Of a DNA stretch of 64,000 bases, positions 45,801-52,621 are shown one piece after another. Position numbers and translations under genes: made by a program. A model generated the notes under the pieces. The model had not been told where the DNA came from. It worked only from the letters and a program-made list of their open reading frames with translations, and ran no database searches. The stretch covers positions 687,501 through 751,500 of the forward strand of contig NC_051107.1 in assembly GCF_901709675.1 (NCBI RefSeq), in the 5' to 3' direction. Source of the DNA: Syngnathus acus (taxonomy: Eukaryota > Chordata > Actinopteri > Syngnathiformes > Syngnathidae). Position 1 is the stretch's first letter; every line of letters begins with the position of its first letter.

Positions 45801-48800
45801 TCAGTAAACAGAAGCATCCCTGGGTGGGTTTGGACCACCAACCTTTCAGTTAACAATCAAATGCGCTAACCAGCTGCACCACAGAGACATGCTGTCAATG
45901 ACAATGAACAAAGGGTTAGGTTAAAACATGAGACTCAACTAATTGTATACAACTGGCTGACTAACTGAGGCTTGTAAAGAAGAAGTTATGGAGCATGTCC
46001 CACTTGATCCAACGACCAAGCTCTAGCAACAAAACACAGAGACATAGGCTCCAAAAACTAGACTCAACTCATGGAGCGTTTCCCACTCGATCCAACGACC
46101 AAGTCCTAGCGACAAAATACAGAGACATAACTGGGTGGGCTCTCACCACCAATCTTTTGATTAGGAGCCAAAATGCTGACCAAGTTCGGCCTGAGAGTAT
46201 TGGAGCTGAGTTTAGGGCAGGCGTCGGGAACCTACGTATGTCTCGCGAGCCAATATGGGTCTTTTGGTGACGTTATTGAAAAGAATACATTAGTACAGGT
46301 TGGTGGATTCGAATCCACCCAGAGATGGCTACTCTTACTCAAAGCAGTACTTTATGCTTGGCGTAGACCAGACATGTCCAAAGTCCGGCCCGTGGGCCAA
46401 ATCTGGCCCGTGTCTCAAATTAGACCAGCCCGAAGCATCGTGTCATAAAATCAATAATATGTGGCCCGCTGGCACTGTCGCGGGGACCTGCGCACCTCAG
46501 AGTGAGCCACAGAAATGAAACGCGTACAAACGGGAACGCACACATGAGCGAGCGCTCATGATCGGTGTGAGCGCGTTCTTCCCTATCCCTTCCCAGTTTA
46601 CGCACACATAGGTGTCCATTTGCAATATCATCAGTGACACAGACACTTTCTCATTCAAATATCTGCACACCAAAGACTAAAGCGACGCTAAGATCAGAGA
46701 TGCTGCCAGTGACACTACACAGGGAAATGCAAAATAACACACAGACTACTGGTGAAACCTCAGTCTACTTACTACTAACTCTACAAACACTACTGTGCAT
46801 CCACGCTGCCCACTCACAGTGATTGCAAACAGCAAATATACTATGGATTATTATTTTATGATTATAAAGTATTTTGTTGTGTATGAAGTTAAAATAGATA
46901 AGATAAAACGGAGAATGATTTAATTTGGCATGATACAATCTGGCATGTTTACTGTAGTCGAAACACCAATATAAACCTTCTTATTAATCCAATAAAAAAA
47001 CAATCTGAATATATGTAATAAAAAAATCATTAAACTTTCATAAAATCGTTCATTTGTATCTAATTTATTATTATTTTAACCTTCAACTATCCTGGTAATA
47101 CTATTGAAAATAGATTCTGATTTGCAATATCAAACTATTTGCAGACAGCACAGGATAAGTTAATTTACAATGGTAATGCTTTGGTAATGGTTCGGTACCG
47201 ATCCGCGGCCTGGGGGTTGGGGACCGCTGGTCTACACAACACACTGATGAATAACTAGTTTTGAAATCAGAGACTAGTAAAACCTTCATTTTTTTTAAAA
47301 TATGAATGGTAATAAAACTTCCTAGCAATATATCTATTAGTGAAAACAATTTGCAATTTTAGTGTTGACAAAGTCGATGCAGAATTTACACTGCGGGCAC
47401 TATTTCTCTGATCACATTTGCTGAACCAGTCCATTCTTCAGGAAGCTCCTCCTACTCCTCTTCCATGTAGCGTTACTTTTTTTGGTTCCGAGTGACCCGA
47501 CTACATCTTTATTTGAGGAGAAAATTGCATTTGGATGGATATAACATATTGGGCAAACCAAAAAACACAAGCAGACAAAATGGTGACTTACACATAACTA
47601 TTTCTATTCCACAGGGATACTGCTCACATTGTGAAAGAGAAGTTTGGGAAACGACTCTATGATGCTCTGTTAATGTAAGTAGAGCTTGTTTGTAAAATGT
47701 CGTTTTCAATTCTGTTCTAAATTGTAGACATAAATAACTGGTGTTGTAATCAGAGGTAAGATCCCTGATATGGACTCCATTCTGGACAGAGATGACTTCA
47801 CTATCATGAAGAGAGCCATCTACGCCACTCAGGTACTGTCCAACTTCAGGCCCAGTCCTGGTTTGCTCTTCTGCTGTATCTTGAATTTTCTGCAAGTGTT
47901 GTCAGTGCTTTTCTTCTTCTTTTAAATGTTATGCTGTATCAACAGCATTTTAGCCATTCTCATTTGAAATAACAAACAACTATGGGGCATGATGTAAAAT
48001 CTATATCAATCTGCCATAGTGCTCCCTGAACTTATTCTTTTAAGATTTCATCATGCCAACTTGACGGCATGGTAGCGTTTCCGTTCCTATATTTTGTAAA
48101 GGTCAGGTTGTCAAATGTGCTCAGGTTGCTATCTTGCAATGTTAGCATAGCAACTGTTTGCCTGTTAGCATTTAATCGATTCTCATTTATAATTGTGAAC
48201 AATGACAGCGCACAATGTAAAATTGTTATTGCTATGCCATTGACCTGTCTGTACTCAGGTTAGCATACTGACTGTTAGCATGTTACAATTTAATTAATTA
48301 TTTCATGAAATAGGCGCAGTATGCTAATGTTAGCAACAAACAGCAGGCCAGTTTAAAGCGACAGTCATTCGAACTACATAGTGTATGCCGAGTGTTCAAA
48401 GTTCAAATACCTCAAAAGCCTTGTCTCTATCTATTTTTCTGAATGAAGTAAGCATTTCCTTACTAGCAATCAATGAAAGTGATGGTGCCCCCTGCTACTG
48501 AATTATTGAAAGCTGTATGGGGTAGATCCTCATGTGTGGTAAAGCATGAATGAAATTCAGAGCCTTAATTACCTTCTCCTATCCCAGACTGTGGTTTAAT
48601 AGACTGGTTGTGTCACTGTGATGTATTTTACAACAGACAGTTAAAATCCAAATGCCTATTAAAAGGTCTTTCTCAATTAAATGGATTTATGTTAATGTCA
48701 ATATTTCTGTGGTATGAAATTGAGTGCAAATGGTATTGACTAAAAATGTCTGGTAGGGATGATAAACTGAATGTCCTCATCGGTACTTTTAAAATGAAGT

Positions 48801-51800
48801 GTTGTGATTTGTAGTTCATCTGCTGTCTCTTCCATTTTTTTTATCACACTCACTCTTTTCAATAACAGCCTTGTTTATTTCACAAGTTTCACAACCATTT
48901 ACTGTCAGGAATGTTTCATGCTGCAGTCCAGGCAGGCAATACAGGTTTAAATGTCAGCTAGCTCTGCAACAGTTGTACAGTTTATCATTTCATTTCACAA
49001 TTTAACCAGTGCTGGTCAGGTATTTTATTCAGGCAAAAATGGTTCGGGGTTAGGATTTCAGGGCAAAATTTGGAGTTTAAGCCATCCGTTGAATGACATG
49101 AACCCTGATATTACATTTAAGAATCTATTTTTTGTAACACGTTATCAGTAAGCTTGGTCAAACAGTATGAGGGCCAAATATTTTACGCCAGGAATCACAA
49201 AACTACTCTCCGAGTACCACCATAATGACTAACAGTAAAATTGTTTGTTAGCGTATAGACTATATTACCCCAGCATACCATAACAATAACCCTGACGATT
49301 CGTAACGATGAGACAAATGAGCAGGAATTGTATGTGCTGACAAAAATGATACTGTGAATAATTACCAGTTGACTGGAAGTAAAACGAAGACCTGTTAAAT
49401 CACAAGATGATTAGAAACTTTAAGTAGAGCTTCCCCAGTTTCACAGTGCATTTTTTTAGATTAAAGATTAAAGTCCCAATGATCGTCACACACACACCTG
49501 GGTGTGGTGAAATTTGTCCTCTGCATTTAACCCATCCCCGTGTGATTTTAATCCATCCCCTGGGGGAGAGGGGAGCAGTGAGCAGCAGCGGTGCCGCGCT
49601 CGGGAATCAGTTGGTGATCTAACCCCCCAATTCCAACCCTTAATGCTGAGTGCCAAGCAGGGAGGTAATGGGTGCCATTTTTATAGTCTTTGGTATGACC
49701 CGGCCGGGGTTTGAACCCACAACCTTCCAGTCTCAGGGCGGACACTCTACCACTAGGCCACTGAGCTGGTTTGCAGGGTGACTCATCAGATCTCATTCGT
49801 TCGAGGTTTAGATAATGTGTACTGATCAATCAATAAATCAATCAATAAAATGACTCTTTGAATTACAGAGACACAGCCTCCCTCCAGTAACAACCCACAA
49901 CATGCTTGATGACTCATCAGATCCCATTCTAGCCAACATCCGACGAATCGGCCTTTTCAATTCCAGGAATGACCGTGTCAAGGTACTAGAATGCGTATCA
50001 ATTTCTTCCCTGAATTGAATTGTACTTGTCTTATTGCCCATTTGTTGAGTTATCTGATTTGGTTTTCAGTCAACTTGTGTTCTTAACTGTTTCTCCTTTA
50101 CAGGTCATCTTCCATCCTGAATTTCTATCCTCTACGAGTCCTCTGCTACCACTGGATTATGAGGACTTTGTCCGTGGTTGTAACCTTGGAGTATTCCCCT
50201 CCTACTATGAGCCTTGGGGATACACACCGGGTATGGTTTGAAAATGTGGCAAAACGTGGTTCCTTTTGCGTATACCAGTTAGATCAAGATCAGTTGTTGA
50301 GAAAAAGTATACCGATTCCCATTGTGTTTGTTATCAGTTTCAAGCCAAAAACTGCAAGACCAACAATTTACATTGTTACAGTCAACTTTCACGAGGGGTA
50401 AGATGGACTGTAACTGATCAGATCCAACAAAAAGAGCTGGAATGGAAAGTAGCGTTGTAGTCAACACCACACCAACGGAGATCAAGACATCATCGAAACT
50501 AGAGATAATCAAGACGATTGTGGTGACCATATTTCCTGAATCTTTCAAGTTTCTTCTGCTTCTTCAGGTGAATGTACTGTAATGGGCATTCCCAGTGTGA
50601 CGACTAATCTTTCTGGTTTTGGGTGCTTCATGGAGGAACATGTATCAGATCCTGCTGCCTATGGTGTGTAGACGCATACGCACCTACATAGCGTAATTGC
50701 CAATAATCCAGACAAACTGACATCTTTTCCTCACTCTCTTCTCAGGTATTTACATCGTGGACCGGCGGTTCCGTTCTGCCGAAGAGTCCTGTAACCAGCT
50801 GACTCAGTTCATGTTCAATTTCTGCCAACAGTCACGGCGTCAGCGCATCATCCAGCGCAACAGAGCAGAGAGGTTGTCTGACCTGTTGGACTGGAAATAC
50901 CTAGGACGGGTTTGTTATTGCAAAAACAATTAGGATTAAATTTTATGGATCATTGGGATCAAATCTGCTCTTTGGCATTTCAAATGATAAGATGTCCAAC
51001 TTTTGGCGGCTTTTCTTACAGGTTCTTTTGATAGTTTTTTTTAATCAGATAAAAATACTTGCTCTATGGGGTTTAAGTCTGTAGAGTCGATCTAAAACTC
51101 ATTTAGCCATTGATTTCTATCTCATCTGATCTTGTACAGGAAGCAGGGTCCCACATGGACGTTAGACTTCTTGAAGTTGTTGCTGATACACTATGAAGTG
51201 ACTAAACCGTATAAAGTCGCTGACGAACGGAGTTAGGACGTGTGCCTTTGTACTTGACGCAGTAAGCAGATGGAGAGTTTGGTTGGTGTAGGTAAATAAA
51301 AGACGTCCAGGTTTATTTTCCAAATCAAAAAAAGCGGCAAATAACTCATAACATAAATGTAACCAAAATAACCACGTATAGTTCTCACCGTAAACACGAA
51401 TAGCTCCAATGCATTGACACAGTCGAAAACGGTTTAATTCCTGTCAACCCCACCGTGGGTTTTATAGCTTCCCAGTGCCATGGACACAAGAGTCCCTCTA
51501 GTGACGTGGAGGGTAAATTACAACAATCCAAAAATAACACAAAAGGACAAAAATGGCTCATACACATTCCAAAAGTATTTTCCTGGGTCACTTGATGTTT
51601 TTGTCATCAACTCCTGTTCTTTTCCTTGATCCACCTGTCTGGTGTACATTGTTTTCTTCTTTAGGACAGTCCAAACGGATATGTTTGCCATAATTTGAAA
51701 GGCATTACATTCTAAGTGTGTTTTGAATTTCTTTGATAAAATCAATGCCGATTTTCTTTTTTTGTCTTCTCATTTACAGTTCTACATTCACGCACGCCTC

Positions 51801-52621
51801 CTTGCACTCAGCAGAGCTTTCCCTGACAAGTTTAAAGTGGACCCCGTGGGACCTTTGAAGGTCAAATCCAACGCTCCAAATTAATAATGTATTAGGGTAT
51901 TGAAAAAAAAATCAAACATTTATTGCTAGATTTTCGTTTAAATGTCAACGCAATGTTACGCTGCTTCACACTAGTCGAGCTGTATATATCTTGTGAGCAA
52001 AGAATGGAGTGAAAATATTATGTACTGGGAATAATCCAGAGAAAGAATTGTTTGCTTACCTTCCATCCATGAATTTTTGGAGGCACGCTCATGTTCAGGT
52101 GCAGGTGGTTGCATCTGACCCACATTTGTTAGGCCTTAATTGGCAGTTTAGCATTTGGAAGATTGACAAGCCATCACTTTGGAGTGCATTGACACTCCGA
52201 CTATGAATACCAAGACTTCCTTTTGCTCAGATTTTAGGGATATATTGAGCATATACATTTGATACACAGAATTGTACATTTGAATAATGTCACAAAAAGA
52301 GTTGTCTTCTTTTTTAGTTGCTTTATGACAAAGTCTTTTGATTTTAGAAGGTGTCTTTTGATTTTAGAATTACCCATCAGCCATTTTTTCTCTCCACAGA
52401 CGGAAGGTTTCCGCTACCCCCGGCCTTACTCGGTGCCCCCCTCTCCGTCCGTGTCTGTCCACTCCACACCCCACCACAGCGACGTGGAGGATGACGATGA
52501 TGATGAACCCTACGATGAAGACGAGGAGGCCGAAAAGGACCGATTGAACATAAAGGCTCCCTTCGTCCTGGGTGCTGCGCCAGAGGGCAAGAAGAAACAA
52601 CCAGGGGAATCTGGAAACTGA
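13831..52621 (+). CDS. gys2: Glycogen synthase, liver type (16 exons, 705 aa)
   Basis: Transfers glucose from UDP-glucose to growing glycogen in the cytosol (GT3 family). Exons: 13831-13954, 14692-14873, 17161-17352, 17828-18013, 19695-19839, 19908-20025, 24015-24135, 24224-24330, 47615-47674, 47754-47832, 49869-49982, 50104-50230, 50568-50663, 50746-50909, 51780-51860, 52400-52621. Every phase joins and the total is 705 aa, against about 703 in human GYS2. Visible: N-terminal phosphosite segment [16 protein letters not shown] at the UDP-glucose site, [11 protein letters not shown] with the two catalytic-region glutamates, the arginine-rich [11 protein letters not shown] region that responds to glucose-6-phosphate, and a C-terminal Ser/Pro segment ([10 protein letters not shown]) followed by an acidic run. 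Human-like Arg at the exon 9/10 junction is Ile here and an Ala next to the catalytic Glu is Gly. The end of exon 15 is chosen by frame (AAG|GTCAAA). Intron 8 is 23 kb. Confidence 0.95.
15010..15173 (-). mobile_element. L2-like LINE 3' end fragment
   Basis: Reverse complement of the 3' end seen at 1170-1308 ([20 protein letters not shown] coding and the following 3' tail with GGCCTTTAA). It is joined directly to a pogo/Tigger-like fragment. Lies in gys2 intron 2. Confidence 0.65.
15174..15905 (-). mobile_element. Pogo/Tigger-like MITE, 5' truncated, with SINE insertion
   Basis: Related, in inverse orientation, to 7185-8247: it has TTAATCCGTTCCAAGACG, GTCCGATCGCGCAACTGCAG and ends GAGGTTTGACTGTA. 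Interrupted by a family B SINE piece at 15620-15784. Followed by an (ATTT)n run. Confidence 0.6.
15620..15784 (+). mobile_element. Family B SINE, 5' truncated
   Basis: Body and 3' end of the same SINE as at 4186-4472 and 49463-49767 (GATCACCAAATGATTCCCGA through GATCATTGGGACTTTAAC). The tRNA-like head is missing. Inserted into a pogo-like MITE. Confidence 0.65.
15954..16301 (+). mobile_element. Family A SINE
   Basis: Head GGGTGGCTCGGTGGCGCACT, B-box GGTTCGATTCC, then the conserved body with GTTTGCATGTTG and TCCGGGCAATCC. The 3' GATG tail is absent or lost. In gys2 intron 2. Confidence 0.7.
16660..17110. repeat. Degenerate tandem repeat, about three units of roughly 150 bp, G-poor
   Basis: Words GACTGATTCAAACC, CCAACTTTAAACT and TTTTCC..AAAATACCC recur about every 150 bp with heavy divergence. 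G is scarce on the plus strand. It ends about 50 bp before gys2 exon 3. Confidence 0.5.
18549..18860 (+). mobile_element. Pogo/Tigger-like MITE fragment
   Basis: Begins TACAGTCAAACCTCGG and continues with the CGTTCCAAGACGAAAAA and CCGATCGCGCAACTGCAG segments of this family. It is cut off where the next element starts at 18861. In gys2 intron 4. Confidence 0.6.
18861..19545. mobile_element. MITE with CATGTATAATGCGC termini
   Basis: Left part has ACCGTTTTTTCCATGTATAA and repeated TGTATAATACGC words; right part ends with GTACCCAGGTATAATGCGCA and CCCCAGATTTTAGG. The internal part is non-coding. Similar ends are common among fish DNA transposons; family not assigned. Confidence 0.5.
20612..20963. 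mobile_element. hAT-family MITE with perfect 8-bp target duplication
   Basis: Begins CAGGGGTGCCCAAACTTTTT and ends GTATTGGGCACCCCTG. GATTAGAT stands immediately on both sides (20604-20611, 20964-20971), the 8-bp duplication expected of hAT elements. In gys2 intron 6. Confidence 0.85.
21000..23340 (+). mobile_element. Unclassified LTR-like region (U3-like repeats, TATA box, leader)
   Basis: Two diverged direct repeats of about 300 bp (about 21040-21330 and 21345-21610; shared TTTACACATGAATGTAT and TTGCTAACTA-like words) precede TATAAAAG at 21908-21915 and a GC-richer segment. A tRNA-complementary-looking TGGTTCGAAACCG is near 22582. This arrangement resembles a retroelement LTR plus leader, but no gag or pol coding is visible and exact ends were not found. 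A hAT MITE is nested in it. In gys2 intron 6. Confidence 0.3.
22868..23157. mobile_element. hAT-family MITE with perfect 8-bp target duplication
   Basis: Ends CAGAGGCGTAGCCA and TGGCTACGCCTCTG are inverted copies. TGAAGAGC repeats exactly at 22860-22867 and 23158-23165. Nested within the LTR-like region. Confidence 0.85.
24736..28058 (+). mobile_element. Rex3-like LINE (RTE clade), nearly full length
   Basis: GC-rich 5' part, endonuclease, reverse transcriptase, then a very short 3' end GAAGAAGATGGATGGATGGA. GATG tails are the hallmark of Rex3/RTE elements in teleosts. Base composition (GC-rich) differs sharply from the AT-rich intron around it. Same orientation as gys2. Confidence 0.8.
24853..28033 (+). 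pseudogene. Rex3-like endonuclease-reverse transcriptase ORF with one frameshift
   Basis: Frame one (from 24853) encodes the AP endonuclease ([31 protein letters not shown]). It should continue into the overlapping frame open from 25595 to 28033 ([20 protein letters not shown], then the reverse transcriptase with [45 protein letters not shown], and FADD at 27245-27256). The break sits at a run of eight C (25608-25615), so a single indel separates it from one frame of about 1,060 codons. The C-terminus ends in LLPPRPDPG just before the tail. No other stop was seen in the two open frames. Confidence 0.8.
28441..28514 (+). pseudogene. tRNA-Asn(GTT)-like, B box altered
   Basis: Full 74-nt tRNA-Asn shape with GTT anticodon, but the T loop reads TTAGGGA instead of TTCGAGC, which breaks the internal promoter B box. 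The T stem itself still pairs. The same change is in the mirror copies at 37665-37738 and 41059-41132. Confidence 0.75.
28967..29040 (+). tRNA. tRNA-Asn(GTT)
   Basis: 74 nt, GTCTCTGTGGCGCAATTGGT start, GTT anticodon, T loop TTCAAGC, end CCCAGGGACG. All four stems pair. One D-loop change (GGTAAGC for GGTTAGC). No TTTT run directly downstream, so termination is unclear. Confidence 0.8.
29520..29620. repeat. AT/GT microsatellite with MITE end fragment
   Basis: ACCGTAAGTTTCGGACTATA and AGTCGCGG, the end of a common fish MITE, sits within (TA)n and (TGTA)n runs. Part of the 420-bp piece found only in this copy of the array unit. Confidence 0.55.
30046..30120 (+). pseudogene. Strongly diverged tRNA-like copy
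   Basis: CACTTGGTTTGCATGTTTGG followed by CTCTTAATCGAAAGGTTGGT keeps the anticodon arm and variable region of the tRNA-Asn family, but the acceptor and T arm are lost. Equivalent diverged copies: 32920-32965 (-), 36484-36555 (-), 38577-38640 (-), 40164-40235 (+), 42290-42360 (+). Confidence 0.55.
30289..30361 (+). pseudogene. tRNA-Asn body with GAT (Ile) anticodon, T arm 1 nt short
   Basis: Same body as tRNA-Asn but the anticodon loop is CTGATAA. A single-base deletion in the T stem (GGTGTTTGAGC) makes it 73 nt. A T5 run (30380-30384) follows within 20 nt, so a Pol III terminator is present. Mirror copies: 36238-36310 and 42536-42608. Confidence 0.7.
30608..30681 (+). tRNA. tRNA-Asn(GTT), T-stem mismatch
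   Basis: 74 nt with GTT anticodon and B box ATTCAAGCCC; one G-to-A change in the T stem. The mirror copy at 35918-35991 lacks this change; the third copy at 42855-42928 has a GAT anticodon instead. Confidence 0.65.
31022..31066 (+). pseudogene. tRNA-Asn-like 5' half, truncated at a hAT fragment
   Basis: GTCTCTGTGGTACAATCGGT through GGCTGTAAACTGAG, then the sequence switches to the end of a hAT element (GGGCAAACTACG). Same junction at 35571-35616 (-) and 43230-43274 (+). Confidence 0.65.
31216..31289 (-). pseudogene. tRNA-Asn-like with GTA anticodon
   Basis: 74-nt copy with loop CTGTAAA (anticodon GTA) and an unpaired T stem (GGTGG against ACATC). Its inverse copy is 35028-35101. Confidence 0.65.
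31616..31690 (-). pseudogene. Diverged tRNA-Asn-like copy
   Basis: Minus strand: TAACTCTGTGGTCCAACCAG, GACTGTTAAGTCAAAGGTTG, GTGGGTCAACCCCACACAGG. GTT-like anticodon kept; D arm and T loop changed. Related partial copies at 34633-34701 (+) and 45172-45193 (-). Confidence 0.55.
32380..32445 (-). pseudogene. Diverged tRNA-like copy (CCT in loop)
   Basis: Minus strand CCACTTGGTTAGCATTTTGG then CTCCTAACCAAAAGGTTGGT. Anticodon-like CCT replaces GTT; acceptor stem lost. Also at about 38032-38095 (-) and 40700-40775 (+). Confidence 0.5.
32644..32717 (-). tRNA. tRNA-Asn(GTT), near-canonical
   Basis: 74 nt with GTT anticodon, T loop TTCGAGC identical to the vertebrate consensus, A box GTGGCGCAACCGG, fully paired stems with G-U pairs in the acceptor. 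A TTTT run on the minus strand (32612-32615) about 29 nt downstream could terminate Pol III. Confidence 0.88.
33047..33401. mobile_element. MITE with long inverted repeats (copy 1)
   Basis: Begins ACAGGACTGTCTCAGAAAAT and ends with its inverse ATTTTCTGAGACAGTCCTGT; inverted repeats extend into TATTGTGATAAAGTTCTTTA. About 355 bp. Two more copies at 38709-39063 and 39733-40087 belong to duplicated copies of unit C, so one insertion predates the duplication. Confidence 0.75.
33490..33533 (-). pseudogene. tRNA-Asn-like 3' half
   Basis: From GGCTGTTAACTGAAAGGTTG to CCCACCCAGGGATG on the minus strand; the 5' half is replaced by a different array segment. An identical truncation is at 39153-39196. 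Confidence 0.65.
33654..33818. repeat. (CATC)n microsatellite with CAGC variant
   Basis: About 160 bp of CATC repeats grading into CAGC repeats and then GCTATCCATTTC and TACCGCTTGTCCC, the 3' end of a family A SINE. The tail of the SINE has therefore expanded. A shorter version is at 39314-39435. Confidence 0.85.
33950..34023 (+). pseudogene. tRNA-Asn(GTT)-like, damaged anticodon stem and B box
   Basis: GTT loop retained but the stem TTTGA/CTGAA mispairs and the T loop is TCCAAAC. Its inverse copy is 45815-45888. Confidence 0.6.
34182..34550 (+). mobile_element. Family A SINE with target duplication
   Basis: Head AGGCGGCTCGGTGGGGCACT, complete body, tail GGATAGATGGATGG. ATATGCAAAAAGT flanks both sides (about 34169-34181 and 34549-34561). 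The copy at 45299-45655 sits at the same site in the inverted segment. Confidence 0.8.
34633..34701 (+). pseudogene. Diverged tRNA-Asn-like copy with D-arm deletion
   Basis: Plus-strand relative of 31616-31690, lacking several bases between the D arm and the anticodon arm. Confidence 0.5.
35028..35101 (+). pseudogene. tRNA-Asn-like with GTA anticodon
   Basis: Inverse copy of 31216-31289 with the same GTA loop and broken T stem. Confidence 0.65.
35261..35284 (+). pseudogene. tRNA-Asn 5' end, cut by hAT fragment
   Basis: GTCTCTGTGGCGCAACCGGT TAG, then the sequence turns into hAT element DNA (TGCACACTCGAAAATTCGGC). Confidence 0.55.
35285..35572 (-). mobile_element. hAT element fragment between two tRNA halves
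   Basis: Contains GTGAGTGTGCACCGAGCTTT, the CGCGGGCGGGCGCTTCCCCA block and CGGCCCCGTGGGCTGGATGT, the same sequence as in the larger hAT copy at 60582-61617 and at 43275-43537. Only one element end (GGGCAAACTACG side) is present. Confidence 0.65.
35571..35616 (-). pseudogene. tRNA-Asn-like 5' half
   Basis: Minus-strand GTCTCTGTGGTACAATCGGT to GGCTGTAAACTGAG, identical in layout to 31022-31066 and 43230-43274. Confidence 0.6.
35918..35991 (-). tRNA. tRNA-Asn(GTT)
   Basis: 74 nt, intact stems, GTT loop, T loop TTCAAGC. Mirror of 42855-42928, which instead reads GAT. Confidence 0.78.
36238..36310 (-). pseudogene. tRNA-Asn body with GAT anticodon, T arm 1 nt short
   Basis: As 30289-30361; additionally GTGGCGC is changed to ATAGCGC near the D stem. 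Confidence 0.65.
37139..37212 (-). tRNA. tRNA-Asn(GTT)
   Basis: Inverse copy of 28967-29040 with the same GGTAAGC D-loop variant and intact T arm. Confidence 0.78.
37665..37738 (-). pseudogene. tRNA-Asn(GTT)-like, B box altered
   Basis: Inverse copy of 28441-28514 with the same TTAGGGA T loop. Confidence 0.7.
38306..38379 (-). tRNA. tRNA-Asn(GTT), near-canonical
   Basis: 74 nt, TTCGG/CCGAA anticodon stem, GTT, T loop TTCGAGC. No TTTT within about 50 nt downstream, unlike the near-identical 32644-32717. Confidence 0.86.
38709..39063. mobile_element. MITE with long inverted repeats (copy 2)
   Basis: Same element and same insertion point within unit C as 33047-33401. Confidence 0.7.
39153..39196 (-). 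pseudogene. tRNA-Asn-like 3' half
   Basis: Identical in layout to 33490-33533; mirror of the 3' part of the complete copy 39569-39642. Confidence 0.6.
39314..39435. repeat. (CATC)n microsatellite in the palindrome spacer
   Basis: About 120 bp of CATC with CAGC variants, next to SINE 3'-end sequence. Shorter than the copy at 33654-33818. Confidence 0.85.
39569..39642 (+). tRNA. tRNA-Asn(GTT)
   Basis: 74 nt with compensating D-stem change (GCAC/GTGC), GTT loop, T loop TTCAAGC, end CCCAGGGATG. Confidence 0.75.
39733..40087. mobile_element. MITE with long inverted repeats (copy 3, inverted)
   Basis: Mirror of 38709-39063. Confidence 0.7.
40416..40489 (+). tRNA. tRNA-Asn(GTT), near-canonical
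   Basis: 74 nt; GCGCAACCGGTTAGCGC D arm, TTCGG/CCGAA anticodon stem, GTT, T loop TTCGAAC, end CCCGGGGACG. The best-looking gene of the array. No TTTT run within about 50 nt downstream. Confidence 0.87.
41059..41132 (+). pseudogene. tRNA-Asn(GTT)-like, B box altered
   Basis: Third copy of the 28441-28514 type. Confidence 0.7.
41619..41692 (+). tRNA. tRNA-Asn(GTT)
   Basis: Third copy of the 28967-29040 type: GGTAAGC D-loop variant, intact T arm. Confidence 0.78.
42536..42608 (+). pseudogene. tRNA-Asn body with GAT anticodon, T arm 1 nt short
   Basis: Third copy of the 30289-30361 type; TTTT at 42628-42631 follows. Confidence 0.68.
42855..42928 (+). tRNA. tRNA-Asn body with GAT (Ile) anticodon, all arms intact
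   Basis: 74 nt, T loop TTCAATC, intact stems, but the loop is CTGATAA. The mirror copy (35918-35991) and the third copy (30608-30681) have GTT, so this is a recent anticodon change in one copy. Whether it is charged, and with what, cannot be told. Confidence 0.65.
43230..43274 (+). pseudogene. tRNA-Asn-like 5' half
   Basis: As 31022-31066; followed by the hAT fragment GGGCAAACTACGCCCGCAGG. Confidence 0.6.
43275..43537 (+). mobile_element. hAT element fragment
   Basis: GGGCAAACTACG end through GGTGCACACTCACAAGTGCG and CACTCCGCGCTCAATTTC, where it joins the L2-like LINE. Mirror of 35285-35572. Confidence 0.65.
43499..45214 (-). pseudogene. L2-like LINE reverse transcriptase ORF, truncated, 571 codons open
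   Basis: Non-LTR reverse transcriptase of the L2/CR1 group. Visible: [83 protein letters not shown], then the C-terminal [25 protein letters not shown] and [13 protein letters not shown]. The endonuclease and the element's 3' end are missing. Both ends of the frame are foreign: the first 14 or so codons read from array flank and the last 12 from the hAT fragment. The LINE part itself is about 45172-43538. No internal stop. Confidence 0.8.
45299..45655 (-). mobile_element. Family A SINE (copy in inverted segment)
   Basis: Same SINE at the same site as 34182-34550, in inverse orientation (flanks TTTTTGCATAT and TTTTCGCATAT). Duplicated with its surroundings. Confidence 0.75.
45815..45888 (-). 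pseudogene. tRNA-Asn(GTT)-like, damaged
   Basis: Inverse copy of 33950-34023 with the same broken anticodon stem and T loop. Confidence 0.6.
45930..46240. repeat. Partial unit C copy at right end of array
   Basis: CTGACTAACTGAGGCTTGTA and AACTGGGTGGGCTCTCACCA match unit C (compare 32180-32450), but with more differences. Followed at 46293-46335 by a tRNA 3'-end-like GGTTGGTGGATTCGAATCCA. The array ends here. Confidence 0.6.
46369..47229. mobile_element. Composite of hAT-like elements
   Basis: Left end CAGACATGTCCAAAGTCCGG and right end CTGGGGGTTGGGGACCGCTG are both hAT-type ends but not inverted copies of each other, so two families are joined. Another hAT-like start (GGCGTCGGGAACCTACG) lies at about 46221. 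No transposase frame. Confidence 0.5.
47833..49462. other. gys2 intron 10, left part, no recognised element
   Basis: Unique-looking AT-rich DNA. Around 48120-48330 the word GTTAGCAT recurs irregularly. No gene or RNA recognised. Confidence 0.4.
49463..49767 (-). mobile_element. Family B SINE, nearly complete
   Basis: Minus-strand: GCTCAGTGGCCTAGTGGTAG head (A box), GTGGGTTCAAACCCCGG (B box), body with CTGCTTGGCACTCAGCATTA, and ATCATTGGGACTTTAATC end. The most complete copy of this family here, about 100 bp before gys2 exon 11. Confidence 0.75.

Noticed and set aside
52259-52399. Upstream extension of the last gys2 exon as a separate 120-codon gene
   Set aside because: The part before 52400 is intron; an AG acceptor at 52398-52399 and frame match make 52400-52621 the terminal gys2 exon.
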